Assembly: GCA_003241895.1 (NCBI GenBank)
Contig: QBLY01000006.1
Coordinates: 1 to 53,482 of the forward strand
Source: Lysobacteraceae bacterium
GTDB lineage: Bacteria; Pseudomonadota; Gammaproteobacteria; Xanthomonadales; Xanthomonadaceae
DNA length: 53,482 nt
Reading direction: 5' to 3'
Each line of letters opens with the position of its first letter. Within the stretch, counting starts at the first letter, position 1. This document shows positions 24,755-32,470 of this stretch, piece by piece. A model generated the notes under the pieces. The model did no database searches. It saw only the letters and a program-made list of their open reading frames with translations, and was not told the origin of the DNA. Made by a program: the position numbers and the translations under genes.

Positions 24755-25054
24755 ATGCGTAGGTTTATAGTGGCTTTGCTGATGGTGCTCGCATACACGA
24801 CAACAAGCTTCGCGAGGGAAGAAAGTTCAATCTCATTTGTATCCGTACCTGAAATATTGGTAAAGGATGCGAATGAACTTCAGTCGATTGCCGTGGCCTC
24901 GAGTTCGTGCCAAAGCAGGCAAAAAGCGGCGTCCGACCGTTGCACCTCGCAGTGCGGATCGGCCGGAGTCAAAAGTTTCACTGGATCGGTCTGTGGATCA
25001 GGTGGCACATGCGCTTGCGGCATAAACGAAGATTCTGAGCCACCGCTACAGTGA
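24755..25054 (+). CDS. Small secreted Cys-rich protein with a defensin-like (CS-alpha-beta) cysteine pattern
   Basis: A 99-residue protein I do not recognise by name. Residues 1-20 (MRRFIVALLMVLAYTTTSFA) are a classical signal peptide ending at an A|R cleavage site, followed by a propeptide-like acidic stretch (about 21-50). The last 48 residues contain exactly six cysteines at 52, 63, 67, 80, 86 and 88, spaced C-x10-C-x3-C-x12-C-x5-C-x-C. C-x3-C plus C-x-C is the signature of CS-alpha-beta defensin-like peptides, in which pairs 1-4, 2-5 and 3-6 form disulfides; a glycine (TGSVC) lies near Cys4. AAGGAG lies 6 nt before the ATG. Base composition is lower in GC than the flanking core genes. An antimicrobial role is inference only. 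Confidence 0.6.
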   Translation: MRRFIVALLMVLAYTTTSFAREESSISFVSVPEILVKDANELQSIAVASSSCQSRQKAASDRCTSQCGSAGVKSFTGSVCGSGGTCACGINEDSEPPLQ

Positions 25055-25441
25055 GGCGAGGACCCTGGACTTTGGTGCCCAGGAGAGGACAGGGCCACTA
25101 AAGGTGGCATCATGCGTAACCCGTTGTTCTGATTGGCTCTGCGCCAACTGTGCTTTCCAGTTGGCACAGATAGTCGGCACACGTTGCGCCAGGTGGCACG
25201 GTGAAAGCAAAGCGCCACTCGAAGCCTATACAACCCAACCCAGTACGTGACGGTTCCGCGAGCCATGATGCTGCGCTGGCCGGATTTCCTGTATGAGAGA
25301 GACGGTGTCCCGAGATGGAACAAAACGCGCCGCCTGTGAGGGTTAGGTATGCCAACCACCTCTCTGTGATTTAGAAAGCCGTGTGGCGTTTGGTCGGGCG
25401 TCTCTTGGGCACATGCTCCGACCATGGCATTTCAGGATGCG
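25055..25441. other. Intergenic region containing a tRNA-like end
   Basis: This 387-bp gap separates the small secreted peptide from the end of the type IIG gene. Apart from the tRNA-Leu-like 18-mer at 25073-25090 I see no gene, repeat or clear promoter; short reading frames here lack a ribosome site or a recognisable domain. Confidence 0.45.
25073..25090 (-). repeat. 18-bp remnant resembling a tRNA-Leu 3' end (candidate att site)
   Basis: On the minus strand the sequence reads GTCCTCTCCTGGGCACCA, which looks like the T-arm end, acceptor strand and CCA tail of a gammaproteobacterial tRNA-Leu (acceptor 5' strand GCCCAGG). The rest of the tRNA is absent. Integrative elements often leave such a copy of a tRNA 3' end at one boundary. 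The match is from memory of tRNA-Leu sequences and is short. Confidence 0.45.
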
Positions 25442-28423
25442 CTATTCACCAGGTAAGCGAATCAATTGGACCTGGTTGGTAAAGCCCCATAGGGCATTGA
25501 ACCGCTGCTCAAGCGAGCTCAAGAGTGATTGCTGGCGGCGCTGCAGTTGGATAACCGCGCGTCCAGATGCGCCGGACATCGATGATTTCAAAGCCACGAT
25601 GCTCTGAACATCCTGAACTATGGCGTGGTGAGCGGCCGCATGCGCTGCATTCCCAACCAGGTCAAGTGCAGGAACGGGGACGTCAGCCAATACCGCGCTT
25701 CCTCTGCTGTAATACCCGCCACGGAAGGGACTTCCCCGTTTGCGCAGGAAAAACTCAATTGCACGCTGATTCAACAGGCCCATCACGAACTCCAGCGAGT
25801 AACCGTCGCGAGGATTCAGCACCATCACTTCGCCTGCGGTGCCGCCGGACGCTACTGCAACACCAACCGTGTCGAACGCGTACTTGTCGCCAGTCTGGTT
25901 AACCGAGTAAATTATTTTGGGCTGGGTGAATACCGTCTCAAGTGCTTGGTGGCGGCCGAACGCATAGAAGCATCCGGCGGGAGGTGGAGGAGAAACATCA
26001 CGTTTCTGAAGCTCGGCACGGTAATGCTTCAAGTAAGCCCAGCCCAGCGGAAAGTTCCTCCTCAGATAACCCGGCACCATGACCTGCGGCGCGCCGGAGA
26101 GGCCGACGGAATACGGGAAAATGACTAGGGAGTCGGGCTCGATATTGCAGAACGACTTCACCTGCCCCGCCGAGTCCGCAACGTAAGGGCGTGTCAGTGC
26201 CTTTTCAATCTCACACTGCACGCCCTCCTTCTGAAAGAGGACGTTTGGGCCGGAATCCCTGTAGTTTGAAATGACAAAAACGCTGTTCTTGCTCGTCTGG
26301 ACACCGTTCTTGATATCGACGGTATCACCGAGCTTTCGACTATTGGCGTACAGCATGGAGAGCACCTTGTGCTCATCTGGTGTTCCTGGCAGAACCCATG
26401 CGCACTCCCCGGCCGCACTCAAGACGTTACTCGACTGGGCGTAGCCTTTGCCTGAGGGATGAAGTTCGAATTCGCTTTGTTTGTGGATATTGCGATAGCT
26501 GAAATCAGTCGTGCCTCGCTGCAGTACCAGGATGCAGACGTAAGCTGATTTACCAGCGAACAGAGTCTCGTTTCCGAAATCCAAGACCTCTCGCACAGCC
26601 ATCTGGCCAGCGAGATGGCCCCTCAGCTTGCTCGCTGATTCGATGGTTAGCCATTTGTTTGGTACCAGTAGGCCCACAACTCCCGACGGGGATAGAGCGG
26701 AAAGCGCTCGTTCTATAAACACGAAGTATTTGTCGAACTGTTTGTGGCAGCTGGTGTACTTAGCTTTGTAGTAATCGAACTCTTGGCGGTTCGCTTTCCT
26801 CATATCATCGGTTGTCAGATAGGGCGGGTTACCAATGACAACGTCAAACTCTGTGGGGAGTCCTTCATTCGCCCAGTCGATGGGTACTGTTACTTCGAGC
26901 ACAGATGCCGGCCCGTTGAAGTCGGTGCTGACTACCGTGTTCCCCCAAATCACGTTTGCGTTTAGGTCTGGAAGAATGCGCTTTGCATTGGGAAGTGTGT
27001 CTGCAGCTTCGTCCTCCAGCAGCTTAACGATCAAACTAAAGCGGGCAACCTCCACGGCGTTGTAGTCAATGTCTATACCGAACAGACACTCCTCAAGCAG
27101 ACGCCGCTTTGACTGAAAATTCAGTCGGAATTCGTTCACCGAAACCTTGTAGATTCGTTGGTCGCTCGGGTTCACCTTGAGGATACTGATTGCGGTGTTT
27201 ACGAGCTTGTCCAGCGCATGAACAAGGAATCGACCAGAGCCGATGGCTACATCCAAGACTCGGATGGCGCAGAGCTCCTCAAAGGTCGAGACCTTCGCCT
27301 TGGCAAACCGCGCATCGAATGCCCGCTGGACTACCTCCTCGACCAGTGGTTGCGGCGTAGTGACAATCTCTCGATCTTCGTATGCCGGCTTCTTCACCAA
27401 ACCAATGCATCCGTTACCAAGAAGCTCGAGGCGCATAGCCAGGAAGTGCTCATACACCTGGCCCAAGAAGTCTGCGTCCAGTACCGCAAAATTGTAGGGG
27501 GAAGCTGGCGAGTAGACTTCCTCGACGAATTCGTAGAAAAGGGCTGCGTTTAGTTCATACCGGTCCTGCAGGCGGTCGTCTGTGACATCAAAGAGGCCGG
27601 TGTTGTAACGATCATCAAGCTTCTTGAACAGTGTCCGAAGCTCGATTACGCTTTTTCGTCCCGCGACCTTTCGCAGATTTTCACGGGCCTCAATGCCACG
27701 GTCCTCGCACATTCGCAAAAAAATAATGCGGTTGACGACCTTCTGAGCTAGGTCGCTAAGCTCAGGAATGGTCAATTCAGCGTATCGGCCATGGAGCTCA
27801 TTCGCAAGGCGGACGCGCCAGCCGTTGATTCGCGCCAGAAACTTTGCACTAACGGCAAGAGTCGCTTCGGTTGTGCTCCCGTAGAAGCTATCAATTGAGC
27901 CATTCGCCACGGCGGTACGGCCGAACCGCGCGACAAGGTCGTAGAAGCGAGTGGGGAGCTCCGTATAGTTGATGCTATCTAAAAGTCCGACGTCCGCGTC
28001 ATCGGTGGACCTGGGCTCCAGTCGTGAGTCATATATTCGAAGCGTTCGGAAGTTCGTGAGGATGGAAACGGGCAGTCCCACCGTATACCCATAGCTGCGA
28101 GCCTGAAAAGCAGCCGCCTTGTTGGTTGTGATATCGACAGAGGGCTTCTTAGCCTCGACGAAGAACTTCTTCGCCGATGCTATGCGGAATGTGTAGTCTG
28201 GTCGCCCTCCATCGCCATCCTGCGACTCTTCTCGCAGAACATCTTTGAGATTGTTCGGCAATCCCCGGCCGTTCACCATATCCCAGCCCAGAAGCTCCAG
28301 GAATGGGTCGACGTACTCGACCCTGGCCTCAGTCTCCTGATAGCCCGAGGCTGACGCAGTCAGCTTTTTCTCGTCGGCTGAGAATCGAGCCACAAGGGCT
28401 AGGAGTCGAGCAGGTATCGTCAT
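25442..28423 (-). CDS. Type IIG-like restriction enzyme/N6-adenine methylase
   Basis: A 993-residue bifunctional-type protein. The N-terminus has a PD-(D/E)xK nuclease site: GGRPDYTFRIASAKKFFVEA with K92 completing PD76...E90-A-K92. A helical linker follows, then the methylase: VLDVAIGSGRFLVHALD (SAM-binding motif I) and FDVVIGNPPYLTTDDM (catalytic NPPY, motif IV). The C-terminal third (VSVDIKNGVQ-type region through RGSPFRGGYYSRGS) should carry the target-recognition domain, as in Eco57I/BpuSI-like enzymes. It would cut DNA lacking its own methylation mark. Its ATG overlaps the stop of the upstream methylase (ATGA), so the two are translated together. Confidence 0.85.
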   Translation of the reverse strand: MTIPARLLALVARFSADEKKLTASASGYQETEARVEYVDPFLELLGWDMVNGRGLPNNLKDVLREESQDGDGGRPDYTFRIASAKKFFVEAKKPSVDITTNKAAAFQARSYGYTVGLPVSILTNFRTLRIYDSRLEPRSTDDADVGLLDSINYTELPTRFYDLVARFGRTAVANGSIDSFYGSTTEATLAVSAKFLARINGWRVRLANELHGRYAELTIPELSDLAQKVVNRIIFLRMCEDRGIEARENLRKVAGRKSVIELRTLFKKLDDRYNTGLFDVTDDRLQDRYELNAALFYEFVEEVYSPASPYNFAVLDADFLGQVYEHFLAMRLELLGNGCIGLVKKPAYEDREIVTTPQPLVEEVVQRAFDARFAKAKVSTFEELCAIRVLDVAIGSGRFLVHALDKLVNTAISILKVNPSDQRIYKVSVNEFRLNFQSKRRLLEECLFGIDIDYNAVEVARFSLIVKLLEDEAADTLPNAKRILPDLNANVIWGNTVVSTDFNGPASVLEVTVPIDWANEGLPTEFDVVIGNPPYLTTDDMRKANRQEFDYYKAKYTSCHKQFDKYFVFIERALSALSPSGVVGLLVPNKWLTIESASKLRGHLAGQMAVREVLDFGNETLFAGKSAYVCILVLQRGTTDFSYRNIHKQSEFELHPSGKGYAQSSNVLSAAGECAWVLPGTPDEHKVLSMLYANSRKLGDTVDIKNGVQTSKNSVFVISNYRDSGPNVLFQKEGVQCEIEKALTRPYVADSAGQVKSFCNIEPDSLVIFPYSVGLSGAPQVMVPGYLRRNFPLGWAYLKHYRAELQKRDVSPPPPAGCFYAFGRHQALETVFTQPKIIYSVNQTGDKYAFDTVGVAVASGGTAGEVMVLNPRDGYSLEFVMGLLNQRAIEFFLRKRGSPFRGGYYSRGSAVLADVPVPALDLVGNAAHAAAHHAIVQDVQSIVALKSSMSGASGRAVIQLQRRQQSLLSSLEQRFNALWGFTNQVQLIRLPGE

Positions 28424-30279
28424 TCACTGTCTCCTTCAGTCGCCGCGCCAAGCAGCCGATGGCGACGACTGCGAATTCGAATGAGCGCCTGTCGTAAGAG
28501 CCCACTCTCTTCTTGGCTTAGACCGGCGGCCGTGAGCACCTTGTCGTCCTGCATTTTGAGGAGACGCAGTGCGCAGGTTCCTCCACGGACAGCCTTATCG
28601 AGGCTTGCTAGGCTGGGCCGAATCGCTGGAAGTGGTACAAGCAAATTTTCGATTTCGCTTGGCACAAGTTCAAGGACGCCTCCGCCGTAATGGCGTCCTT
28701 CTAGCTCCGCAGTCAATGCCGTGAGGCTGTTTACGAAGCAGTAAACCAGCTTCTCTGCCTTCGGTCCGGCGGCCAGCGGCGATATTCGATACGCCGTATC
28801 GGTCGTGTAAGCCCCAAGCGAGTTGAGGATAAGGCGTGGATAGTTGTGAGAGCGCTTGAGAAGCCCGATTGGGGTGGCGTAAACCGATGGCACGCGGAAC
28901 CAGGGGCTCCTAATTCGGCATTTGTAGCGCGTGTGCAGCTTCTGCGACTCGCCGTATTTGATGTACTCGAGAACGCGCTTTGGGAGCCGCGCGGTGTCTT
29001 CATCCTTATCAATGGAGAAGAAGTTCGTCGGGAGCCCGCGCTTTCGGTTCGATTCGTGTATGCCCTGGTCGTAGACGACGCCTGGGCAGTGCTCACTGCG
29101 GCCGAACATCGGCTTGACAAACTTTTCAAGTCCATAGCGTGCGACCGTATTGTCATCGACCAGGAAGAACTTGTTTGCCCCAGTGACGATGCCTACATCG
29201 ACCTTTGCAATGTTGATGAATCGCTTCACCGAGGGCAGCGCCTTAGCTTTCTCGAAGACCGCCAGCTCCTCAGGCTTAAGCAGGACCTTCATCCACTTTC
29301 CGTTCAGTACCTCGCCGTTGACGTACTTCGCTGTACTGAATAGCTCCTCGGGGTCGCTATCCAAGAAGGAGTTGTCCGGTGCCGCGTGTATGGCTACACC
29401 CTCTGACTCGCATGATTCAGCTGTCTTCTTTTCCACCATCAAGAGCACGGTTCCTTGTAGGGCCGCCTCGAACAACAATTCGTTTGGGTCAACCATCAGC
29501 ACGCGTCGCGATTGCTGCAGAAGGAACTTGCGCAATGAGCCGGCGTGCAGTACGTGCATCAACTCTGAAGGAATGACCATCGCGAGGCGTCCTCCGGGAG
29601 AAAGCAGCGCGATGCTGGCAATCACGAACGGAACCCACGCATTGGTGTGCTTTGTGAAAGCCAACGAGAATCGTGCAAAAAGCTTCTCAGATAGCTGTTG
29701 GTCCTCTTCGTCCAAATACTGGTAGCGGATATATGGCGGGTTGCCTGTCACAGCGTCGAAGGTTGCACCAACATCAAGCCGCTTTTGGCACCAATGCAGG
29801 AAATCCGCCCGAACGACTTGTGCTGAGCGTGTCTTCAATGCAGTGGCGACTTTTCGTGCTTTCGCAGCTTCGCCAGCAAGTCGCTCAACGCCAGTCACCC
29901 TCAGTTCGGCGGTATTCAGTCCAGCCAGGGCACGTAGAAACGCGCCGTCCCCGCAGCTTGGTTCGAGAAGGCTTTTGGGTCGGGCGCAGAGCACCCATCG
30001 CGACAGGAAACGAGCAATTTCGGGTGGCGTGTAGTAGCCGCCGCGGAGCTTGTCGTCAGACTCGTTCTCTTTAAAATTCACGATTGCGCGGCCGAGTAAT
30101 TGGGAGGTGAAGCGCTCTTTCAGAGCGGTCTGCCGGGCAGGCGTTGGTGGCACGAGGGGACGTCGCCGGTTCTGCTTGAGCGCGGACTCAGACGCCCTCG
30201 CGCGTGACTTCGGTTTCCCTGGCCGGCGCGGCGGCGCGTTGCGTGTGTCAAGTCTCACCGATTCCTGAGAAAGGGACAA
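28420..30279 (-). CDS. N6-adenine-type DNA methyltransferase
   Basis: A 619-residue methylase with an Arg/Lys/Pro-rich N-terminal tail. GGYYTPPEIARFLSRWVL (motif X-like) is followed by LLEPSCGDGAFLRALAG (SAM-binding motif I) and FDAVTGNPPYIRYQYL (motif IV, NPPY), then a long target-recognition region with GRHYGGGVLELVPSEIENLL near the end. No nuclease motif is evident, so it is probably the separate modification enzyme of the restriction unit, protecting the host site or the opposite strand. It is first in a two-gene operon with the type IIG gene. It starts at the ATG at 30279. Confidence 0.85.
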   Translation of the reverse strand: MSLSQESVRLDTRNAPPRRPGKPKSRARASESALKQNRRRPLVPPTPARQTALKERFTSQLLGRAIVNFKENESDDKLRGGYYTPPEIARFLSRWVLCARPKSLLEPSCGDGAFLRALAGLNTAELRVTGVERLAGEAAKARKVATALKTRSAQVVRADFLHWCQKRLDVGATFDAVTGNPPYIRYQYLDEEDQQLSEKLFARFSLAFTKHTNAWVPFVIASIALLSPGGRLAMVIPSELMHVLHAGSLRKFLLQQSRRVLMVDPNELLFEAALQGTVLLMVEKKTAESCESEGVAIHAAPDNSFLDSDPEELFSTAKYVNGEVLNGKWMKVLLKPEELAVFEKAKALPSVKRFINIAKVDVGIVTGANKFFLVDDNTVARYGLEKFVKPMFGRSEHCPGVVYDQGIHESNRKRGLPTNFFSIDKDEDTARLPKRVLEYIKYGESQKLHTRYKCRIRSPWFRVPSVYATPIGLLKRSHNYPRLILNSLGAYTTDTAYRISPLAAGPKAEKLVYCFVNSLTALTAELEGRHYGGGVLELVPSEIENLLVPLPAIRPSLASLDKAVRGGTCALRLLKMQDDKVLTAAGLSQEESGLLRQALIRIRSRRHRLLGAATEGDSE

Positions 30280-30604
30280 GGCGAGCCTCGAGGGTGTTCG
30301 CCAGAGTGCTCTGTTCTCAAGCCTTCGCTTTCTGCGACTTGGTCTATTGGTGAGCGTTCCGAAATGTATACGTTATATAGACCGCTTAAAAGCCATCTCA
30401 CAACTCGTCTCACTGTCCCTTTTCCCAAGTTGGCACCGTAGTCCCCCTGACGGATTACTGCCAAGCAGACCCGTCCGCGGCTTGGCGGACCGGGCGCTGG
30501 CATAACCCGGCCAATATTCATCCCCCCATCGCGACAAAGCGATACAATATTGATCGGTCCGCAGGGACCCGCACCCCCGGCAGCCGCCCCGCGGCCCGCC
30601 GGAC
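30280..30604. other. Intergenic region between the methylase and the ahcY leader
   Basis: This gap holds the divergent promoters of the methylase operon and ahcY. TTATATAG near 30373 and TACAAT at 30543-30548 are possible -10 elements, the second placed about 60 nt before the riboswitch; neither has a good -35. The base composition changes from AT-richer island DNA to GC-rich DNA across it. No gene is visible. Confidence 0.4.
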
Positions 30605-30702
30605 CCTCCGCCGAGGGGCGCTGCAAGCCCGGTCCGCCCCGTGCGGACAAGGGATCAGGCTCGGCGAAGGCTCCGTACCAACCGCGCCCGTTAAACGCGA
30701 GC
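30605..30702 (+). ncRNA. SAH riboswitch
   Basis: The leader contains CCGCCGAGGGGCGCTGC (about 30608-30624) and, after a GGTCCGCC/GTGCGGACA hairpin, GGATCAGGCTCGGCG (about 30652-30666), so GCCGAG pairs with CTCGGC. AACGCGAGC near 30693 supplies the pseudoknot/3' strand. These are the conserved blocks of the S-adenosylhomocysteine aptamer, normally found directly before ahcY in beta- and gammaproteobacteria. It turns the gene on when SAH accumulates. The boundaries are approximate. Confidence 0.85.
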
Positions 30703-30751
30703 CCCCGCGCCCCCTGGGCCGGCCCGGCCGCCCGATAACGGAGCTATACCA

Positions 30752-32173
30752 ATGAACGCTGTCGTAAACCTCAAGAAAGACTTCAAGGTCGCCGACCTCT
30801 CCCTGGCCGATTTTGGCCGCAAGGAGATCGACATCGCCGAGCACGAGATGCCGGGCCTGATGTCCATCCGCAAGAAGTACGCCGCCGGCAAGCCGCTCAA
30901 GGGCGTGCGCGTGACGGGTTCGCTGCACATGACCATCCAGACGGCCGTGCTGATCGAAACCATGAAGGACATCGGCGCCGACGTGCGCTGGGCCTCGTGC
31001 AACATCTTCTCCACCCAGGACCATGCCGCCGCGGCCATCGCCGTCAGCGGCACCCCGGTGTTCGCCTGGAAGGGCGAGACGCTGGAAGAGTATTGGGACT
31101 GCACCCTGGACGCGATCAGCTTCCCGGGCGGCAAGGGCCCGCAGCTGGTGGTGGACGACGGCGGCGACGTCACCATGCTGATCCACAAGGGCTATGAGCT
31201 CGAGAACGGCAGCGACTGGGTCAACACCCCGTCGGGCTCGCACGAAGAACAGGTGGTCAAGAACCTGCTCAAGCGCGTTGCGCGCGAGCGCCCGGGCTTC
31301 TGGGCCAACGTGGTGAAGGACTGGAAGGGCGTCTCGGAAGAGACCACCACCGGCGTGCACCGCCTCTACCAGATGCTCGAGCAGGGCAAGCTGCTGGTGC
31401 CGGCCATCAACGTCAACGATTCGGTCACCAAGTCCAAGTTCGACAACCTCTACGGCTGCCGCGAGTCGCTGGCCGACGGCCTCAAGCGCGCGCTGGACGT
31501 GATGCTGGCCGGCAAGGTCGCCGTGGTCTGCGGTTACGGCGACGTGGGCAAGGGTTCCGCTGCTTCGCTGCGCGCCTACGGTGCCCGCGTCGTGGTCACC
31601 GAGATTGACCCGATCAACGCCCTGCAGGCGTCCATGGAAGGCTTCGAGGTCAACACCGTCGAAGCCACCCTGGGCCGTGGCGACATCTACGTCACCACCA
31701 CCGGCAACAAGGACGTGCTGACGCTCGAGCACATGTCGAACATGAAGGACCAGGCCATCGTCTGCAACATCGGCCACTTCGACAACGAGATCCAGGTCGA
31801 GAAGCTCAATGAGTCCGGCGCCGAGCGCCTGAACATCAAGCCGCAGGTGGACAAGTACACCTTCAAGAACGGCAACGCCATCTACCTGCTGGCCGAAGGC
31901 CGCCTGGTGAACCTGGGCTGCGCCACCGGCCACCCCAGCTTCGTCATGTCGAACTCGTTCGCCAACCAGACCCTGGCCCAGATCGAGCTGTGGACCAACA
32001 AGGAAAGCTACGAGAACAAGGTCTACATCCTGCCCAAGAAGCTGGACGAGGAAGTGGCCCGCCTGCACCTGGAGAAGATCGGCGTGGTGCTGACCGAGCT
32101 GACCACCGAACAGGCCGAGTACCTGGGCGTGTCCAAGGAAGGCCCGTACAAGCCCGACCACTACCGCTACTGA
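30752..32173 (+). CDS. ahcY: Adenosylhomocysteinase
   Basis: Hydrolyses S-adenosylhomocysteine to homocysteine and adenosine using tightly bound NAD, removing the product inhibitor of methyltransferases. The 473-residue protein is the long form with the extra internal segment ([20 protein letters not shown]). Key blocks are [29 protein letters not shown] with the catalytic Lys, [20 protein letters not shown] (NAD-binding Rossmann loop), and the C-terminal KPDHYRY whose Lys/Tyr contact NAD of the neighbouring subunit. An SAH riboswitch precedes it and a strong terminator follows, so it is a single-gene unit. Confidence 0.97.
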   Translation: MNAVVNLKKDFKVADLSLADFGRKEIDIAEHEMPGLMSIRKKYAAGKPLKGVRVTGSLHMTIQTAVLIETMKDIGADVRWASCNIFSTQDHAAAAIAVSGTPVFAWKGETLEEYWDCTLDAISFPGGKGPQLVVDDGGDVTMLIHKGYELENGSDWVNTPSGSHEEQVVKNLLKRVARERPGFWANVVKDWKGVSEETTTGVHRLYQMLEQGKLLVPAINVNDSVTKSKFDNLYGCRESLADGLKRALDVMLAGKVAVVCGYGDVGKGSAASLRAYGARVVVTEIDPINALQASMEGFEVNTVEATLGRGDIYVTTTGNKDVLTLEHMSNMKDQAIVCNIGHFDNEIQVEKLNESGAERLNIKPQVDKYTFKNGNAIYLLAEGRLVNLGCATGHPSFVMSNSFANQTLAQIELWTNKESYENKVYILPKKLDEEVARLHLEKIGVVLTELTTEQAEYLGVSKEGPYKPDHYRY

Positions 32174-32193
32174 GCCATCGCCTTCACGGGATG

Positions 32194-32223
32194 AAAAACG
32201 GGCGCCTTCGGGCGCCCGTTTTT
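32194..32223 (+). terminator. Rho-independent terminator after ahcY
   Basis: ACGGGCGCC-TTCG-GGCGCCCGT forms a perfect stem with a UUCG tetraloop, preceded by an A-run and followed by five T, 20 nt past the ahcY stop. It is a textbook intrinsic terminator, so the downstream array needs its own promoter. Confidence 0.93.
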
Positions 32224-32260
32224 ATTGGCGTGCCATCATGTGGCTTCGGGGGAGTCCACA

Positions 32261-32354
32261 GGCAGGAACGGGGTCAGGTTCACTTCTTCTGCGATAACGC
32301 CTCGCAATGGCAACGGCCCCCGCAGAAAGAAGTGAACCTGACCCCGTTCCTGCC
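32261..32354. repeat. Large REP-like inverted repeat (paired copies)
   Basis: The left arm 32261-32293 starts GGCAGGAACGGGGTCAGGTT and the right arm 32321-32354 is its reverse complement with one extra A, around a loop of 27 nt. It is two copies of the GGGGTCAGGTTCACTT unit in opposite orientation, the form usually mobilised by RAYT enzymes. It lies between the ahcY terminator and the first gene of the TolB/TPR array. Confidence 0.85.
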
Positions 32355-32470
32355 ACCCGCGTGATGGCCAGAAACCCGGGATTTCCGCGTTCCCGAATGA
32401 ATGGCAGGTGAGCGGGGCTCACTGCTCCATGCCATTATCGGGGGCATGGGTCGACCAGGGGAGCGGGCTT

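Noticed and set aside
24561-24770. 69-codon frame just before the defensin-like gene
   Set aside because: No ribosome site, signal or domain; it runs into the start of the better-supported peptide gene.
17722-30280. BREX, DISARM or type I restriction locus
   Set aside because: The two NPPY methylases are present, but no PglZ, BrxC, DrmA-like helicase, HsdR or HsdS gene is visible; the N-terminal nuclease on one methylase fits type IIG better.
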